Shown: positions 42,263 to 52,288, counted from the first letter of the stretch. The stretch is DNA of 64,000 nucleotides from Aeromicrobium sp. Root236 (GCF_001428805.1 NZ_LMIS01000001.1:3045075-3109074); one strand, 5' to 3'. Notes: generated by a model not told the origin, from the letters alone. Translations and numbers: made by a program.

Positions 42263-43150
42263 TCAGGGCAGCTTCTCGGTCGCGATGACCGTGCCCTTGC
42301 GGTGATGGACGACGATCGCCTCACCGGTGGCCAGCTCGTGCACGTCGGTGCCGATGGCGTCGAAGATCCACGGCAGCGTCGGCCGGTGCGAGCACAGCGC
42401 GACCGGCTTCTTGCGGTCCAGCAACGCCGCCACCGAGCGCTCGACCTGGGCCGCCCGGGTGTCCTCCGCGAGCCTGTCGTCGATCTCGAGGAACGTGCTG
42501 ATGGAGTGCGCGTACGGCTCGACCGTCTGGGCGCAGCGCACCGCAGGGCTGCTCACGACCCGGCGTACGCCATAGGCCGCGAGCAGCGGGACCAGCGTGC
42601 GCGCCTGCTCGACGCCGACTGCCGTGAGCGGGCGATCGAGGTCGTCCGCGTAGTCGTCGCGCGAGGCCGCCTTGCCGTGACGAGCCACGATCAACGTGCG
42701 GGCGCGGTGCCCCTGGCGTTCGCGCAGGCTGCGGAAGTCCTCGAGCACCTCGATGTCGTGCGCGTACGTCAGCAGCTCGCGGGCCTCGCGGACACCGACC
42801 CAGCGGAGCTCGTCGACCTCCTTGTTGGGCTCGAACGGCTCGTTGGCGCCCTCGCCGACGGCGCGTGCCGACCAGTAGTCGACGACCTTGGTGCCGGCGG
42901 CGATCGGGTAGCGGACCTGCACGAGCGGCGGCCCCAGGCGTACGCGCACCCCGGTCTCCTCGAAGATCTCGCGCACCGCCGTGGCCTGCAGGACCTCGCC
43001 CGGGTCGACCTTGCCCTTGGGGAACGACCAGTCGTCGTACGACGGCCGGTGCACCACGAGCACGTCGACGCGCGGCTCGGCGCGGCTCGCGGTGGCGCGC
43101 TTGCGCCACACGACCCCACCCGCTGCGTTGATGATCCGTTCACTTGGCAT
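42263..43150 (-). CDS. MutT1-like NUDIX hydrolase fused to a histidine phosphatase domain
   Basis: This 295-residue protein has an N-terminal NUDIX domain with the box GKVDPGEVLQATAVREIFEETGV (about residues 45-67). The C-terminal SixA/phosphoglycerate-mutase-like domain has the catalytic RHG (VARHGKAA, about 154) and the second His in CSHRP. This fusion is the architecture of mycobacterial MutT1, which hydrolyses 8-oxo-guanine nucleotides and diadenosine polyphosphates. Its place between pstS and ppk1 also fits a role with inorganic and nucleoside polyphosphates. The exact substrate is not visible. Confidence 0.92.
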   Translation of the reverse strand: MPSERIINAAGGVVWRKRATASRAEPRVDVLVVHRPSYDDWSFPKGKVDPGEVLQATAVREIFEETGVRVRLGPPLVQVRYPIAAGTKVVDYWSARAVGEGANEPFEPNKEVDELRWVGVREARELLTYAHDIEVLEDFRSLRERQGHRARTLIVARHGKAASRDDYADDLDRPLTAVGVEQARTLVPLLAAYGVRRVVSSPAVRCAQTVEPYAHSISTFLEIDDRLAEDTRAAQVERSVAALLDRKKPVALCSHRPTLPWIFDAIGTDVHELATGEAIVVHHRKGTVIATEKLP

Positions 43151-43194
43151 ACGCGTATTCTCCCCTGTGGACGTGGCCGGCGGATGAAGGAGAC

Positions 43195-44277
43195 ATGGAC
43201 GGGATGCGACTGCGGCTCGTGCTGATCTCCGTCGTGGTCCCGCTGCTCGTCATCGCCGCAGCGATCGTGGGTGGTCGCTGGGCCGGTACCGCGGTCTCGG
43301 CCGACCCCGGGTCGGCGCTCCCCTCGGCCCTCGACACGTTGCCGGCCGACACGCAGGTCGCCGGGTTCACGGACTGGTCGCGGGTCCGACGGGTCCTCGG
43401 GGTCGGCTCGACCACGGTCGCCGATCGTGCAGCCCTGACCGACGACGCCTCGCTGCGCGACCTGTCGACCCGGTCCGTGCTGGGGCCATACACCGAGCAG
43501 CTGCACGACTCCTACGGCTGGTCGCCGGCAGACCTCGACTGGGAGGTGTACGGACAGGCCGACGACGGTTCGGTGATGGTGGCGCGGCTCGACGACGCGG
43601 TGTCGTTCGGCTCGGTCCGCTCGCACCTGACGAAGCTCGGATACACGCAGGACGGCGGCGTCTGGACGATCGGCAAGGACAGCCCGATTGCGCGGTCCGA
43701 GTTCGCCGGGACCCTGGCGGCGATCACGCTCGTGCCCGGGAGGCGGCTCATCGTCGCGGCGGACCGGGCGACGTACGCGCACACCGTGCTCCGGACGATC
43801 GACCGCGACGCGCCCTCGCTGCTGAGCGTACGCAGCGCGGCCGACGTCGCGAGCGCCCTCGTCGGCGCCGACAGCGCGCTCCTGCAGACCGGCGGGTTCG
43901 CGTGCCGGTCGACGTCGCTCGCCGACGCAGGCGCCGACGTCCAGGCGCAGGCTCGTGCCGCGATCGACCGGGCCGGCGCGTTGCGGAAGCCGCGCTACGC
44001 CGGCCGCGCCCTCGATGCCGGCTCGAAGCGCAGCGAGACCATGCGCTTCGCGCTGGCGTTCGGGTCGCCCGGGGCCGCTGCCGACCAGGTCGCGGTCCGG
44101 AGGGCGTTGACGACCGGACCGTTCATCGGTCGGTCCGGGCGGGTCGAGGAGTCACTCGTGCTGCGGTCGGCGGCCGTGCGCGGGAGCACCGCGGTGCTGA
44201 GGTTTCGGCACGACCCGGACAGCACGGCGTACATGACCGGCGACGGCCCGCTGCTCTTCGCCGGCTGCCCCGAGTAG
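43195..44277 (+). CDS. Hypothetical exported or membrane-anchored protein
   Basis: This 360-residue protein has a hydrophobic N-terminal helix (LRLVLISVVVPLLVIAAAIVGG), which may be a signal anchor, and a hydrophilic outside portion rich in Ala, Asp and Ser without known motifs. One Cys near the middle (GGFACRST) and one at the end (FAGCPE) could form a disulfide. ATG 43195 has an AAGGAG site; the in-frame start at 43144 would begin inside the mutT1 promoter. I do not recognise a family. Confidence 0.75.
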   Translation: MDGMRLRLVLISVVVPLLVIAAAIVGGRWAGTAVSADPGSALPSALDTLPADTQVAGFTDWSRVRRVLGVGSTTVADRAALTDDASLRDLSTRSVLGPYTEQLHDSYGWSPADLDWEVYGQADDGSVMVARLDDAVSFGSVRSHLTKLGYTQDGGVWTIGKDSPIARSEFAGTLAAITLVPGRRLIVAADRATYAHTVLRTIDRDAPSLLSVRSAADVASALVGADSALLQTGGFACRSTSLADAGADVQAQARAAIDRAGALRKPRYAGRALDAGSKRSETMRFALAFGSPGAAADQVAVRRALTTGPFIGRSGRVEESLVLRSAAVRGSTAVLRFRHDPDSTAYMTGDGPLLFAGCPE

Positions 44278-44281
44278 TCGC

Positions 44282-46405
44282 TCAGCGGCTGCGGCGGGCC
44301 TTCGCGCGGTCGATCAGCACGGACTGCAGGTCCGACGAGCCGACGTGCCGCACCCACTGGCCGTCGTGGCCCAGGTGCCACGAGGTGGTCTCCGGATCGA
44401 CGGACCTGGCGAGCAGGTCGCCGAGCTGCTCGGTGTGCTCCGCCGACGGCACGCGTACGAGGACCTCGACGCGACGGTCGAGGTTGCGGTGCATGAGGTC
44501 GGCCGAGCCCATCCACGCCTCGGGCTCGCCACCACCGGCGAACCAGTAGACCCGGCTGTGCTCGAGGAACCGGCCGAGGATGCTGTGCACCCGGATGTTC
44601 TCGCTGAGCCCCGGCACGCCGGGCCGCAGCGTGCAGATGCCGCGGATGACGAGGTCGACCTGGACGCCGGCGCGTGACGCCTCGTAGAGCTTGTCGATCA
44701 CGGCCTCGTCGACGAGCGAGTTGACCTTGAGGCGTATGCCCGAGGGGCGGCCGGCGGCGTGGTGCGCGATCTCGGTGTCGATGCGCTCGAGGATGCCGTC
44801 GCGCAGGCCGGCCGGCGCGACCATGAGCCGGCGGTAGGAGAAGTCCTGCGCGAAGCCCGAGAGGTTGTTGAACAGGTCCGTCAGGTCGTGACTGATGTCG
44901 GGGTCGGCGGTCAGCAGGCCGAAGTCCTCGTAGAGCCGCGCGGTCTTGGGGTTGTAGTTGCCCGTGCCGATGTGTGCGTAGCGGCGCAGGCCGTCGGGCT
45001 CGTCGCGGACCACGAGCGCGAGCTTGCAGTGGGTCTTGAGCCCGACCAGCCCGTAGACGACGTGGCAGCCGGCGCGCTCGAGCTTGCGGGCCCAGCGGAT
45101 GTTGGCCTGCTCGTCGAAGCGCGCCTTGATCTCGACGAGCACCAGGACCTGCTTGCCGGCGCGGGCGGCGTCGACCAGCGAGTCGATGATGGGGGAGTCG
45201 CCCGAGGTGCGATAGAGCGTCTGCTTGATCGCGAGCACGTGCGGGTCCGCGGCGGCCTGCTCGATGAAGCGCTGCACGCTCGTGGCGAACGAGTCGTAGG
45301 GGTGGTGCACCAGCACGTCGCGCTTGCGGAGCGCGCTGAACAGGTCGGCGGGCTTGGACGTCTCGACCTCGGCGAGGTGCTCGTGCGTGCCCGGGACGAA
45401 CCGCTCGTAGCTGAGCTCGGGCCGGTCGAGGTCGGCGATCTCGTTGAGGCTGCGCAGGTCGAGCGGACCCCTCAGGCGTACGACCTCGTCGACCTTGATG
45501 CCGAGCTCGGAGACCAGAAGGTCGAGCACGCCGGGATCGATCGACTCCTCGACCTCCAGGCGTACGGGCGGGCCGAACTTGCGTCGCAGGAGCTCCTTCT
45601 CGAGCGCCTTGAGCAGGTTCTCGGCGTCGTCCTCCTCGACCTCGAGGTCCTCGTTGCGGGTGACCCGGAAGGCGTGGTGGGCGATGAGCTCCATGCCCGG
45701 GAACAGCAGGTCGAGGTGCGCCGCGATGACCTCCTCGAGCGGCACGAACCGGCCGGCGTCGGCTTCCATCCACCGGTTGATGATCGGCGGCACCTTGACC
45801 CGCGCGAAGTGGTCCTTGCCGGTGTCGGGGTTGCGCATGACGAGCGCGAGGTTGAGCGAGAGCCCCGAGATGTAGGGGAACGGGTGTGCGGGGTCGACGG
45901 CGAGCGGCGTCAGGATCGGGAAGACCCGGTCGCGGTAGAGCGCGCTGATCTGCTCCTGCTCGGTGGGCCGCAGCGAGCTCCAGTGCAGCAGCTCGATGCC
46001 CTCGGCGGCCAGCGCCGGCACGAGGTCGTGGTGGTACGTCTCGGCGTGCGCGACCATCAGCTCCTGGCTGGCCGCGAGGCTGCGGGAGAGCACGTCGCGG
46101 GGGTTGAGCCCGCTGGCCGAGGGCACCGCGACACCGGCCGCGATGCGGCGCTTGAGCCCGGCGATGCGCACCATGAAGAACTCGTCGAGGTTGCTCGCGA
46201 AGATGGCTGCGAAGCGTACGCGCTCCAGCAGTGGGAGCGCGTCGTCCTGGGCCAGCTCGAGCACGCGGGCGTTGAACGCGATCCATGACAGCTCGCGGTC
46301 GAGGAACCGGTCGTGCGGCAAGGCGGCACTCTCGGCAGGGTCGAACGGCGGGTCGACGTCGAACTCGTCGGGGGACGCCGGCGCCTCGAGGTCGGCAACG
46401 GCCAT
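44282..46405 (-). CDS. ppk1: Polyphosphate kinase 1
   Basis: This 707-residue enzyme builds polyphosphate from ATP. The N-terminal PPK_N domain contains [19 protein letters not shown], and the head domain [12 protein letters not shown]. The two HKD-like catalytic segments hold [14 protein letters not shown] and [21 protein letters not shown] with the active histidines. The length matches the family. ATG 46405 is used; GTG a few codons upstream is possible. A PHO box at 46444-46459 just upstream suggests induction with the pst genes. Confidence 0.96.
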   Translation of the reverse strand: MAVADLEAPASPDEFDVDPPFDPAESAALPHDRFLDRELSWIAFNARVLELAQDDALPLLERVRFAAIFASNLDEFFMVRIAGLKRRIAAGVAVPSASGLNPRDVLSRSLAASQELMVAHAETYHHDLVPALAAEGIELLHWSSLRPTEQEQISALYRDRVFPILTPLAVDPAHPFPYISGLSLNLALVMRNPDTGKDHFARVKVPPIINRWMEADAGRFVPLEEVIAAHLDLLFPGMELIAHHAFRVTRNEDLEVEEDDAENLLKALEKELLRRKFGPPVRLEVEESIDPGVLDLLVSELGIKVDEVVRLRGPLDLRSLNEIADLDRPELSYERFVPGTHEHLAEVETSKPADLFSALRKRDVLVHHPYDSFATSVQRFIEQAAADPHVLAIKQTLYRTSGDSPIIDSLVDAARAGKQVLVLVEIKARFDEQANIRWARKLERAGCHVVYGLVGLKTHCKLALVVRDEPDGLRRYAHIGTGNYNPKTARLYEDFGLLTADPDISHDLTDLFNNLSGFAQDFSYRRLMVAPAGLRDGILERIDTEIAHHAAGRPSGIRLKVNSLVDEAVIDKLYEASRAGVQVDLVIRGICTLRPGVPGLSENIRVHSILGRFLEHSRVYWFAGGGEPEAWMGSADLMHRNLDRRVEVLVRVPSAEHTEQLGDLLARSVDPETTSWHLGHDGQWVRHVGSSDLQSVLIDRAKARRSR

Positions 46406-46443
46406 GTCATGAGTCTCCACATGACCACTTTGACAGGCGAAGA

Positions 46444-46459
46444 TGAACGCTGATTGAAC
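46444..46459 (-). promoter_or_regulatory. PHO box before ppk1
   Basis: GTTCA occurs twice on the minus strand (46459-46455 and 46448-46444) with an 11-bp period, as in actinobacterial PHO boxes. It lies 40-55 bp before ppk1 and also 30-45 bp before the divergent hydrolase start at 46488. Confidence 0.7.
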
Positions 46460-46487
46460 AAGAATCCGATGCGCTACGTTGACCACC

Positions 46488-47531
46488 ATGTCGCTCGTGG
46501 CCCAGCTCGCCGGCACCGCCCGCGGTGTCACCGCCCGCTCGCTCCTCCGGCTGCCGCGCCCGGTCCTCAGGCGGCTCGCCGGCTCGCCGGTCGTGATCGA
46601 CGGGCGGACGCTCGACCCCGAGATGCAGCTGATCCTGCGGGTCCAGCGGATCGAGGGCCCGGCGATCGAGACGCTGCCGATCCGCAAGGGTCGCGCCAAG
46701 GCCGTCGCGGACGCCAAGGTGGTCGGGGGCAACCTGCCGATCGGCGCCGTCACCGACCGGACGATCGACGGTCCCGGTGGTCCGCTGACGCTCCGCTTCT
46801 ACACGCCGCGGGGGCTCACGGGGGACGCTCCGGCGCTCGTGTTCTTCCACGGTGGTGCGTGGATCTACGGCGACCTCGACAGCCACGACGCGGTCTGCCG
46901 GTTCCTCGCCGAGGAGGCGCAGGTCAGGGTCGTCGCGGTCGACTACCGCCTCGCGCCGGAGGCGCCGTTCCCTGCTGCGTTCGACGACGTGTGGGCCGCA
47001 TGGCGGTGGGTCACCGAGCACGCCAAGGGCATCGGGATCGATCCGGCCCGCATCGCCGTGGGCGGCGACAGCGCCGGCGGGTGCATGGCGGCGCTCGTCG
47101 CGCAGCACGCCACGGACGACGAGGGGATCAAGCCCGCCTTCCAGCTGCTGATCTATCCGGTGACGGACTTCCTCGAGACGAGCGCGAGCCGCAAGACGTA
47201 CGCCGAGGGGTTCTATCTCACGACGGCCTTCATGGACCTCGGTGAGGAGAGCTATCTCCTCGGCGACGAGGACCGGGCCGATCCCCGGCTCTCACCGCTC
47301 CGGCACGACGTCACGGGGGTCGCCCCGGCCTACCTCGTGACGGCGGGCTTCGACCTGCTGCGCGACGAGGGCAAGGCGTACGCCGACAAGCTCAAGGCGG
47401 CCGGCGTGCCGGTGGAGTACGTCTGCGAGGACGGTCTCATCCACACGTTCGCCAACATGGTCGGCGTCGGCACCACGGCACCGCGGGCGATGCGTCGCGC
47501 CGCCAACGCGCTGCAGCGCGGTCTCAGCTGA
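46488..47531 (+). CDS. Alpha/beta hydrolase, HSL/family IV esterase
   Basis: This 347-residue esterase shows the hormone-sensitive-lipase family signs: [11 protein letters not shown] (oxyanion-hole HGG, about residues 118-128), nucleophile elbow [11 protein letters not shown] (Ser about 190), and late Asp/His in [10 protein letters not shown] and [11 protein letters not shown]. The family cleaves short-chain esters. ATG 46488 is chosen over TTG 46479; no clear ribosome site is present, so the transcript may have a very short leader. It is divergent from ppk1 and shares its regulatory gap. Confidence 0.9.
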   Translation: MSLVAQLAGTARGVTARSLLRLPRPVLRRLAGSPVVIDGRTLDPEMQLILRVQRIEGPAIETLPIRKGRAKAVADAKVVGGNLPIGAVTDRTIDGPGGPLTLRFYTPRGLTGDAPALVFFHGGAWIYGDLDSHDAVCRFLAEEAQVRVVAVDYRLAPEAPFPAAFDDVWAAWRWVTEHAKGIGIDPARIAVGGDSAGGCMAALVAQHATDDEGIKPAFQLLIYPVTDFLETSASRKTYAEGFYLTTAFMDLGEESYLLGDEDRADPRLSPLRHDVTGVAPAYLVTAGFDLLRDEGKAYADKLKAAGVPVEYVCEDGLIHTFANMVGVGTTAPRAMRRAANALQRGLS

Positions 47532-47534
47532 CGG

Positions 47535-48344
47535 TCAGCGCGCGTAGAGCACGTCTTTCTTCCAGTCCTGGAAGCCGAGGTTGCGATAGACCTTGAGGGC
47601 CGGGGCGTTGTCGCCCTCGACGTAGAGGTCGACGATCGGCAGTCCCCGGTCGTACAGGTGCCGCAGACCCCGCGCGGTGAGCGCTGTGCCGAGCCCGCCG
47701 CCCTGTGCGTCTGGGTCGATCCCGACGACGTAGACCTCGCCGATGCCCTCTTCGACCTTGGTCCAGTGGAACCCGAGGATGCGCCCCGCTTGCTCGGCGA
47801 CGAACAGCCCTGCGGGGTCGAACCACTCAGACGACGTGCGCCGGGCGAAGTCGGCGGCGTCCATCGCGCCCTGCTCGGGGTGATGTGCGAACGCCCGGGC
47901 GTTGACGGCGATCAGCTGCTCGGCATCCTCCGGCACGTACGAGCGCAGGGTGATGCCGTCGGGTACGCGCTCGGGTGCCGGCGGGCCGTCGAACGTCAGG
48001 CGGAGCACCAGGAGGGTGCGCGCCGGCGACAACCCGGCGGACGCCGCCAGCGCCTGGGCCGCCGGAAGGTCACCGTGCGCCCAGTAGCGGTCCTCACCGT
48101 CAGCCATGAGCTCGTCGAGGATGCGCCGCCCCTTGCCGGTCCGCCGGTGAGCCGGGTCGACCACGATCTCGACCGGCGCATCACCCACGGCGTACGCCGC
48201 AGCCGTGATCGTGCCGTCCGCCTCCGTCTGCTGCACCAGGACGCGCGCGGGCGAGCCGTCGCGGAGGGCGAACAGGCTCGCCTCGTTGAACGGCTCGACA
48301 CCGTCGACGGCGGCAGCGTGCTCCGCGAGCTCCAGGATGCTCAT
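47535..48344 (-). CDS. mshD: Mycothiol synthase
   Basis: This 269-residue double GNAT acetyltransferase performs the last step of mycothiol synthesis, acetylating Cys-GlcN-Ins with acetyl-CoA. The C-terminal GNAT half carries VYVVGIDPDAQGGGLGTALTARGL (CoA pyrophosphate loop). EGDNAPALKVYRNLGF is a strong MshD segment. The N-terminal half is a degenerate GNAT with VDPAHRRTGKGRRIL. It overlaps the carboxylase gene (ATGA). It shows that this organism makes mycothiol, the actinobacterial thiol. Confidence 0.94.
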   Translation of the reverse strand: MSILELAEHAAAVDGVEPFNEASLFALRDGSPARVLVQQTEADGTITAAAYAVGDAPVEIVVDPAHRRTGKGRRILDELMADGEDRYWAHGDLPAAQALAASAGLSPARTLLVLRLTFDGPPAPERVPDGITLRSYVPEDAEQLIAVNARAFAHHPEQGAMDAADFARRTSSEWFDPAGLFVAEQAGRILGFHWTKVEEGIGEVYVVGIDPDAQGGGLGTALTARGLRHLYDRGLPIVDLYVEGDNAPALKVYRNLGFQDWKKDVLYAR

Positions 48345-49765
48345 CGTGCCCTCAGTGCCACGAGCTGTGCGCCGACCTCGGCGGCGATCGCGCGCGCGAG
48401 CAGCTCAGGGGTGTCGCCCTCGGGCTCGGCGACGAGGTGGTGCACTGTGCCGTTGTCGTAGAGGTCGATCGCGCTGACCCGCTGCGCCTCCGCCATCTCG
48501 GCGGCATGGTCGAGGTCGCCGTGCACGATCGCGCTGGCTCCCTCCGGCGGCAGGGGCGACAGCCAGGCGTTCTCCGCGGCGATGACGACGTCCGCCGGCA
48601 GCAGCGCCAGCGCACCGCCGCCGCACCCCTGGCCGAGGATGACCGACACGGTCGGCACCCGCATCGTCGACATCCACGAGATGCACCGGGCGATCTCGCC
48701 GGCGATCGCGCCCTGCTCCGCCTCGGGTGACAGCTCGGCGCCTGGAGTGTCGATGAACGACACGAGCGGCAGCCGCAGCTCGTTGGCGAGGCGCATCCCG
48801 CGCCGGGCCTCCCGCAACGCCGCAGGGCCCATGGGCTTGAAACGGGTCTGCGTCGTCCGGTCCTGGCCGATGACGATGCACGGCTGGCCGTCGATGCGCG
48901 CCAGGGCCACGATCATCGCGCTGTCGCGCTCACCCTTCTCGGTGCCCTGCAGGCGCAGCGTCTCGTCACTGCCGTAGCGCAGCACCTCGCGCACGCCGGC
49001 GCGGTGGCGCCCGCGGGTGATCTGGATCGACTCCCACGCGGTCCGCTTGCGGGTGACCTCGCCGGTGCGCAGCTCGCGCGTCTGCGGCTTGGGCGGGTCG
49101 ATCAGCAGGCTGAGCGCCCGGTCGACGAGCAGCGGCAGCTCGTCCGGCAGCACGACGGCGTCGATGATGCCGCGATCGGCGAGGTTCTCGGCGGTCTGCA
49201 CGTTGGGCGGGAAGGGGCGGCCCTCCATGAGCTCGTAGACCTTGGGTCCGAGGAAGCCGATGAGCGCACCCGGCTCGGCGACCGTGACGTGCGCCAGCGA
49301 GCCCCACGAGGCGAACACACCGCCCGTCGTGGGATGCCGCAGGTAGATGAGGTACGGCAGGCCCGCCGCGCGATGGTCCATGATCGCCCGCGAGATGTCG
49401 ACCATGTGCACGAACGCCGGCGTGCCCTCCTGCATCCGGGTGCCGCCGGAGGCCGTCGTCGCCAGCAGCGGGATGCCCTCGGCTGTGGCCCGGCGCACCG
49501 CGGACACGATCCGCTGCGCCGCCGCCTGGCCGATCGATCCCGCGAGGAAGCGGAACTCGTTGACCAGCACCGCGACCGGCCGGCCGTGCATCAGGCCACG
49601 CCCGGTCAGCACCGACTCGTCGGTGCCGGCTCGCTCGGCCGCAGCGACCAGCTCCTGCTGGTACGTGGGGTCGAGCCCGGAGTGGTCGACCGGCTGGTCC
49701 CACGACTCGAAGGAGCCCTCGTCGAGGACGAGGTCGAGCAGCTCCTGCGCGGTCAGATGAGCCAT
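48341..49765 (-). CDS. Acyl-CoA carboxylase carboxyltransferase subunit (AccD3-like)
   Basis: This 474-residue protein fuses the beta and alpha carboxyltransferase halves in one chain. ATTASGGTRMQEGTPAFVHM and the oxyanion glycine regions of the first half (about residues 100-170) are followed by SFIDTPGAELSPEAEQGAIAGEIARC and ILGQGCGGGALALLPADVV in the second half. It transfers carboxyl from biotin to an acyl-CoA. It resembles mycobacterial AccD3 in length. No biotin carboxylase gene is adjacent. The start ATG 49765 is 28 bp after the glnR stop. Confidence 0.88.
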   Translation of the reverse strand: MAHLTAQELLDLVLDEGSFESWDQPVDHSGLDPTYQQELVAAAERAGTDESVLTGRGLMHGRPVAVLVNEFRFLAGSIGQAAAQRIVSAVRRATAEGIPLLATTASGGTRMQEGTPAFVHMVDISRAIMDHRAAGLPYLIYLRHPTTGGVFASWGSLAHVTVAEPGALIGFLGPKVYELMEGRPFPPNVQTAENLADRGIIDAVVLPDELPLLVDRALSLLIDPPKPQTRELRTGEVTRKRTAWESIQITRGRHRAGVREVLRYGSDETLRLQGTEKGERDSAMIVALARIDGQPCIVIGQDRTTQTRFKPMGPAALREARRGMRLANELRLPLVSFIDTPGAELSPEAEQGAIAGEIARCISWMSTMRVPTVSVILGQGCGGGALALLPADVVIAAENAWLSPLPPEGASAIVHGDLDHAAEMAEAQRVSAIDLYDNGTVHHLVAEPEGDTPELLARAIAAEVGAQLVALRAR

Positions 49766-49792
49766 GGGCCCATCCTGTCAGGCCGAAGGCCG

Positions 49793-50500
49793 TCAGGCGT
49801 CGGCCGTGTCGCGGGCCGGTTCGGTCTTGGTGGCGACGAAGCGGTAGCCGACGTTGCGCACGGTGCCGATCAACGTCTCGTTGTCGGTGCCGAGCTTGGC
49901 GCGCAGGCGGCGTACGTGCACGTCGACCGTGCGGGTGCCACCGAAGTAGTCGTAACCCCACACCTCCTGCAGCAGCTGCTGGCGGGTGAACACGCGACCC
50001 GGGTGCTGGGCGAGGAACTTGAGGAGCTCGAACTCCTTGAACGTCAGGTCGAGCGTGCGGTTCTCGAGCTTGGCGGTGTAGGTCGCGTCATCGACCACGA
50101 GGCCGCTGGACGAGATCACGTGGCTCTCGTTGTCGCCGTCGAGCGTCGCGGCGATGCGGCCGATGCCCAGGCGAAGGCGGGCCTCGAGCTCCGCGGGTCC
50201 GGCCGTCGTGAGGATGACGTCGTCCATGCCCCAGTCGGACGCGGCGACCGCGAGGCCGCCCTCGGTCAGGATGAGGATCAGAGGGCACTCGATGCCGGTC
50301 GTGCGGATGACGCGCGTCAGGCTGCGGACCTGCGCGAGGTCGTGGCGACCGTCGACCAGCACGGCGTCGCACGGCGGCGCGTCGAGCAGCGCGCTGGCCT
50401 CGGCGGGCAGGATCTTGACGTGGTGCGGCAACAGGGCGAGCGCCGGCAGCACCTCGACCGACGACTGCGTGCTCTTGGTGAGGAGAAGCAGGTGGGACAT
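49793..50500 (-). CDS. glnR: GlnR-type orphan response regulator
   Basis: This 235-residue regulator has an atypical receiver domain (about 1-115) and an OmpR-type winged helix (about 135-225; [26 protein letters not shown] and [14 protein letters not shown]). The N-terminus HLLLLTKS lacks the acidic pair that binds Mg2+ in normal receivers, although an Asp is kept in AVLVDGRHD, as in GlnR, which works without phosphorylation. No kinase gene is adjacent. The neighbourhood mshD, glnR, thioredoxin and rhodanese is the same as in Mycobacterium tuberculosis (Rv0814-Rv0819). GlnR controls nitrogen assimilation. ATG 50500 has GGAAGG upstream. Confidence 0.9.
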   Translation of the reverse strand: MSHLLLLTKSTQSSVEVLPALALLPHHVKILPAEASALLDAPPCDAVLVDGRHDLAQVRSLTRVIRTTGIECPLILILTEGGLAVAASDWGMDDVILTTAGPAELEARLRLGIGRIAATLDGDNESHVISSSGLVVDDATYTAKLENRTLDLTFKEFELLKFLAQHPGRVFTRQQLLQEVWGYDYFGGTRTVDVHVRRLRAKLGTDNETLIGTVRNVGYRFVATKTEPARDTADA

Positions 50501-50550
50501 GGTGAGCCTTCCGGTGCCGCGTGAGTTAGCCGGGTCGTTCAGGTCCAGAT

Positions 50551-50591
50551 ATGCAAAAAGGCCATGGTGGAACACCGTGGCCTCGTTGCAT
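50551..50591 (-). terminator. Hairpin with T-run upstream of glnR
   Basis: On the minus strand GGCCACGGTG-TTC-CACCATGGCC is followed by TTTTT, the layout of an intrinsic terminator with one mismatch. Flanking ATGCAA/TTGCAT extend the symmetry to 41 bp. No minus-strand gene lies upstream of it, so it may be a leader attenuator of glnR or the end of a small RNA. Confidence 0.55.
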
Positions 50592-50635
50592 GGTCAACAA
50601 TACGTCATGTGTCGGACCAATTGCCACGCGGTGAC

Positions 50636-50902
50636 GTGAATGAGAACGACGTCACAGTGCACTACTGGGCTGCCGCGCGCGCTGCCGCCGGCGTCGCCGA
50701 GGAGCACGTCCCCGCAGGCACTCTCGCCGACCTGCTGACCGAGATCAGTGCCCGGCACGGGGCCCGCGACCGCTTCGACGACGTGATCGCGACGTGCTCG
50801 ATTCTCGTCGGCGACACGCCGGTCGGTGCGCGGGAGCCGGCCACGATCTCGTTGCACGCCGGCGACACGGTCGAGTTCCTGCCGCCCTTCGCCGGCGGTT
50901 AG
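50636..50902 (+). CDS. MoaD/ThiS family sulfur-carrier protein
   Basis: This 88-residue ubiquitin-like protein ends in PPFAGG, the Gly-Gly tail that is adenylated and loaded with sulfur in molybdopterin or thiamine synthesis. The start VTVHYWAAARAAAGV and the DTVEFLPPFAGG end are typical of MoaD. GTG 50636 gives the family length; longer starts add 24 unrelated residues. No moaE is nearby, so the pathway is not certain. It is divergent from glnR and lies before a membrane protein. Confidence 0.87.
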   Translation: MNENDVTVHYWAAARAAAGVAEEHVPAGTLADLLTEISARHGARDRFDDVIATCSILVGDTPVGAREPATISLHAGDTVEFLPPFAGG

Positions 50903-50939
50903 CCCGCGACGGCCGGGCTCGTACTGGCATCATGCGGGG

Positions 50940-51752
50940 GTGCCACGCCTCGGATCGACCCTGCTCTCGCTCGCGCTGGCCGGGGCCATCACGCTCGCGG
51001 CCTACACCGATCCGGTGCTCGTCGGTGCGGCGGTCGCGCTGGTCCAGGTCCTGATCGCGTTGGCGCCGAGGGCGGTCGGCCCGTCGGGCCGCTCGATCCG
51101 TTCGCCCCACTTCGTGGCGGCGTTGAGCGGCGGACTGGTCGCGACGGCGATCACGTTGGCGCCCGACCTGTTGAACGGTGCTGACGGAACCTCGCCCGAC
51201 GTCGTCGGAGCGACCGACAGTGGGATGCTGGCCGGCATCCTCCCGGCGATCGCGATCGCGGTCTCGGTCTTCGTCGCGCTGATCGCCCAGATGCTGCGCA
51301 AGGACGGCCGCCCCGACCTCGTCCCCTCCACCGCGTACGCCGTGACGCTCGGCGCGTTCGCCGCCTTGTGCGCCGGCTGGATCGGAGCCGCCCAGTCCCT
51401 TGGCGATGCCGAAGCGGTCGCGGTCGGTGCGGCCGGTCTCGCGGCCGGCCTGCTCGTCTGGCTCGTGCCGCTCGACCGGTTCGTCTGCGCCTCGTTCGCG
51501 GTCGTCGCGGGCGCGGCCGCTGGAGCAGCCGTGACGTTGCTGGTCGACTCGTCCCTGACCTGGGTCTTCGGCGTCACCATCGGGTCTGCCACGGCCCTGT
51601 TCGCCGTGCTGGGCCAGGTCCTGGGACGCGCGTGGTCCCGAGGTCGTACGCATGCCTCGGCCGGCTGGGGCTTCCCGGGCGCGATGTCGATCGCCCTCGC
51701 CGCACCGCTCGTCTACGTCGGTGGCCAGCTCGTCGGTGCGCCCGGCCTCTGA
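50940..51752 (+). CDS. Hypothetical multi-pass membrane protein
   Basis: This 270-residue, very hydrophobic protein has about eight predicted helices, rich in Ala, Val and Leu with few charges, and no transporter motif. By position between glnR and the thioredoxin gene it corresponds to the exported or membrane protein Rv0817c of mycobacteria; equivalence is inferred from gene order only. GTG 50940 follows a GCGGGG stretch. The function is unknown. Confidence 0.75.
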   Translation: MPRLGSTLLSLALAGAITLAAYTDPVLVGAAVALVQVLIALAPRAVGPSGRSIRSPHFVAALSGGLVATAITLAPDLLNGADGTSPDVVGATDSGMLAGILPAIAIAVSVFVALIAQMLRKDGRPDLVPSTAYAVTLGAFAALCAGWIGAAQSLGDAEAVAVGAAGLAAGLLVWLVPLDRFVCASFAVVAGAAAGAAVTLLVDSSLTWVFGVTIGSATALFAVLGQVLGRAWSRGRTHASAGWGFPGAMSIALAAPLVYVGGQLVGAPGL

Positions 51753-51794
51753 GACGCACCAGCCGCGTCACCGGCCCGAACGTACGCTGGAGGC

Positions 51795-52220
51795 ATGGCT
51801 GGAATCGAGGCGCTCCTCGCCGCCCTGGTGCTGACCGGGGTCGCCGCCTGGGCGGTCAAGGCCAAGAACGGCCGGTTCGCCGACCAGGCACCCCGCAGCG
51901 ACGCGGAGGTCCTGACCGCTGCCGACATCGGCGCCGAGCTCGGTGAGCGGGCGACGCTGGTGCAGTTCTCCAGCGCGTTCTGCAGCCCGTGCCGCGCCAC
52001 CCGCGTGCTCCTCAACGACATCGCGGCCAAGGTGGACGGCGTCACGACCGTCGACATCGACGCCGAGGAGCACCTCGACATGGTGCGCAGGCTGGGCATC
52101 CTGCGCACGCCGACCGTGCTGGTCCTGGACGCTGAGGGCGCCGTCTCGACCCGCGCGTCCGGACTGCCGAGGCGCGAACAGGTGCTCGCAGCCCTCGGTC
52201 AGGCCGTCTCCGAGCGGTAA
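51795..52220 (+). CDS. Membrane-anchored thioredoxin-like protein (ThiX-like)
   Basis: This 141-residue protein has an N-terminal hydrophobic anchor (IEALLAALVLTGVAAWAV) and a thioredoxin fold with active site FCSPC (about residues 61-65) in FSSAFCSPCRATRV, plus the cis-Pro segment LRTPTVLVLD. It is likely a disulfide reductase at the membrane. The matching mycobacterial gene (thiX, Rv0816c) also lies next to cysA2. It starts 42 bp after the membrane-protein stop. Confidence 0.88.
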   Translation: MAGIEALLAALVLTGVAAWAVKAKNGRFADQAPRSDAEVLTAADIGAELGERATLVQFSSAFCSPCRATRVLLNDIAAKVDGVTTVDIDAEEHLDMVRRLGILRTPTVLVLDAEGAVSTRASGLPRREQVLAALGQAVSER

Positions 52221-52288
52221 AAACGGTCTGGAATTGCGGGATCGCCGCCACGATGTGGGATGACCGTCCACATCGTGAGACAATGGCG

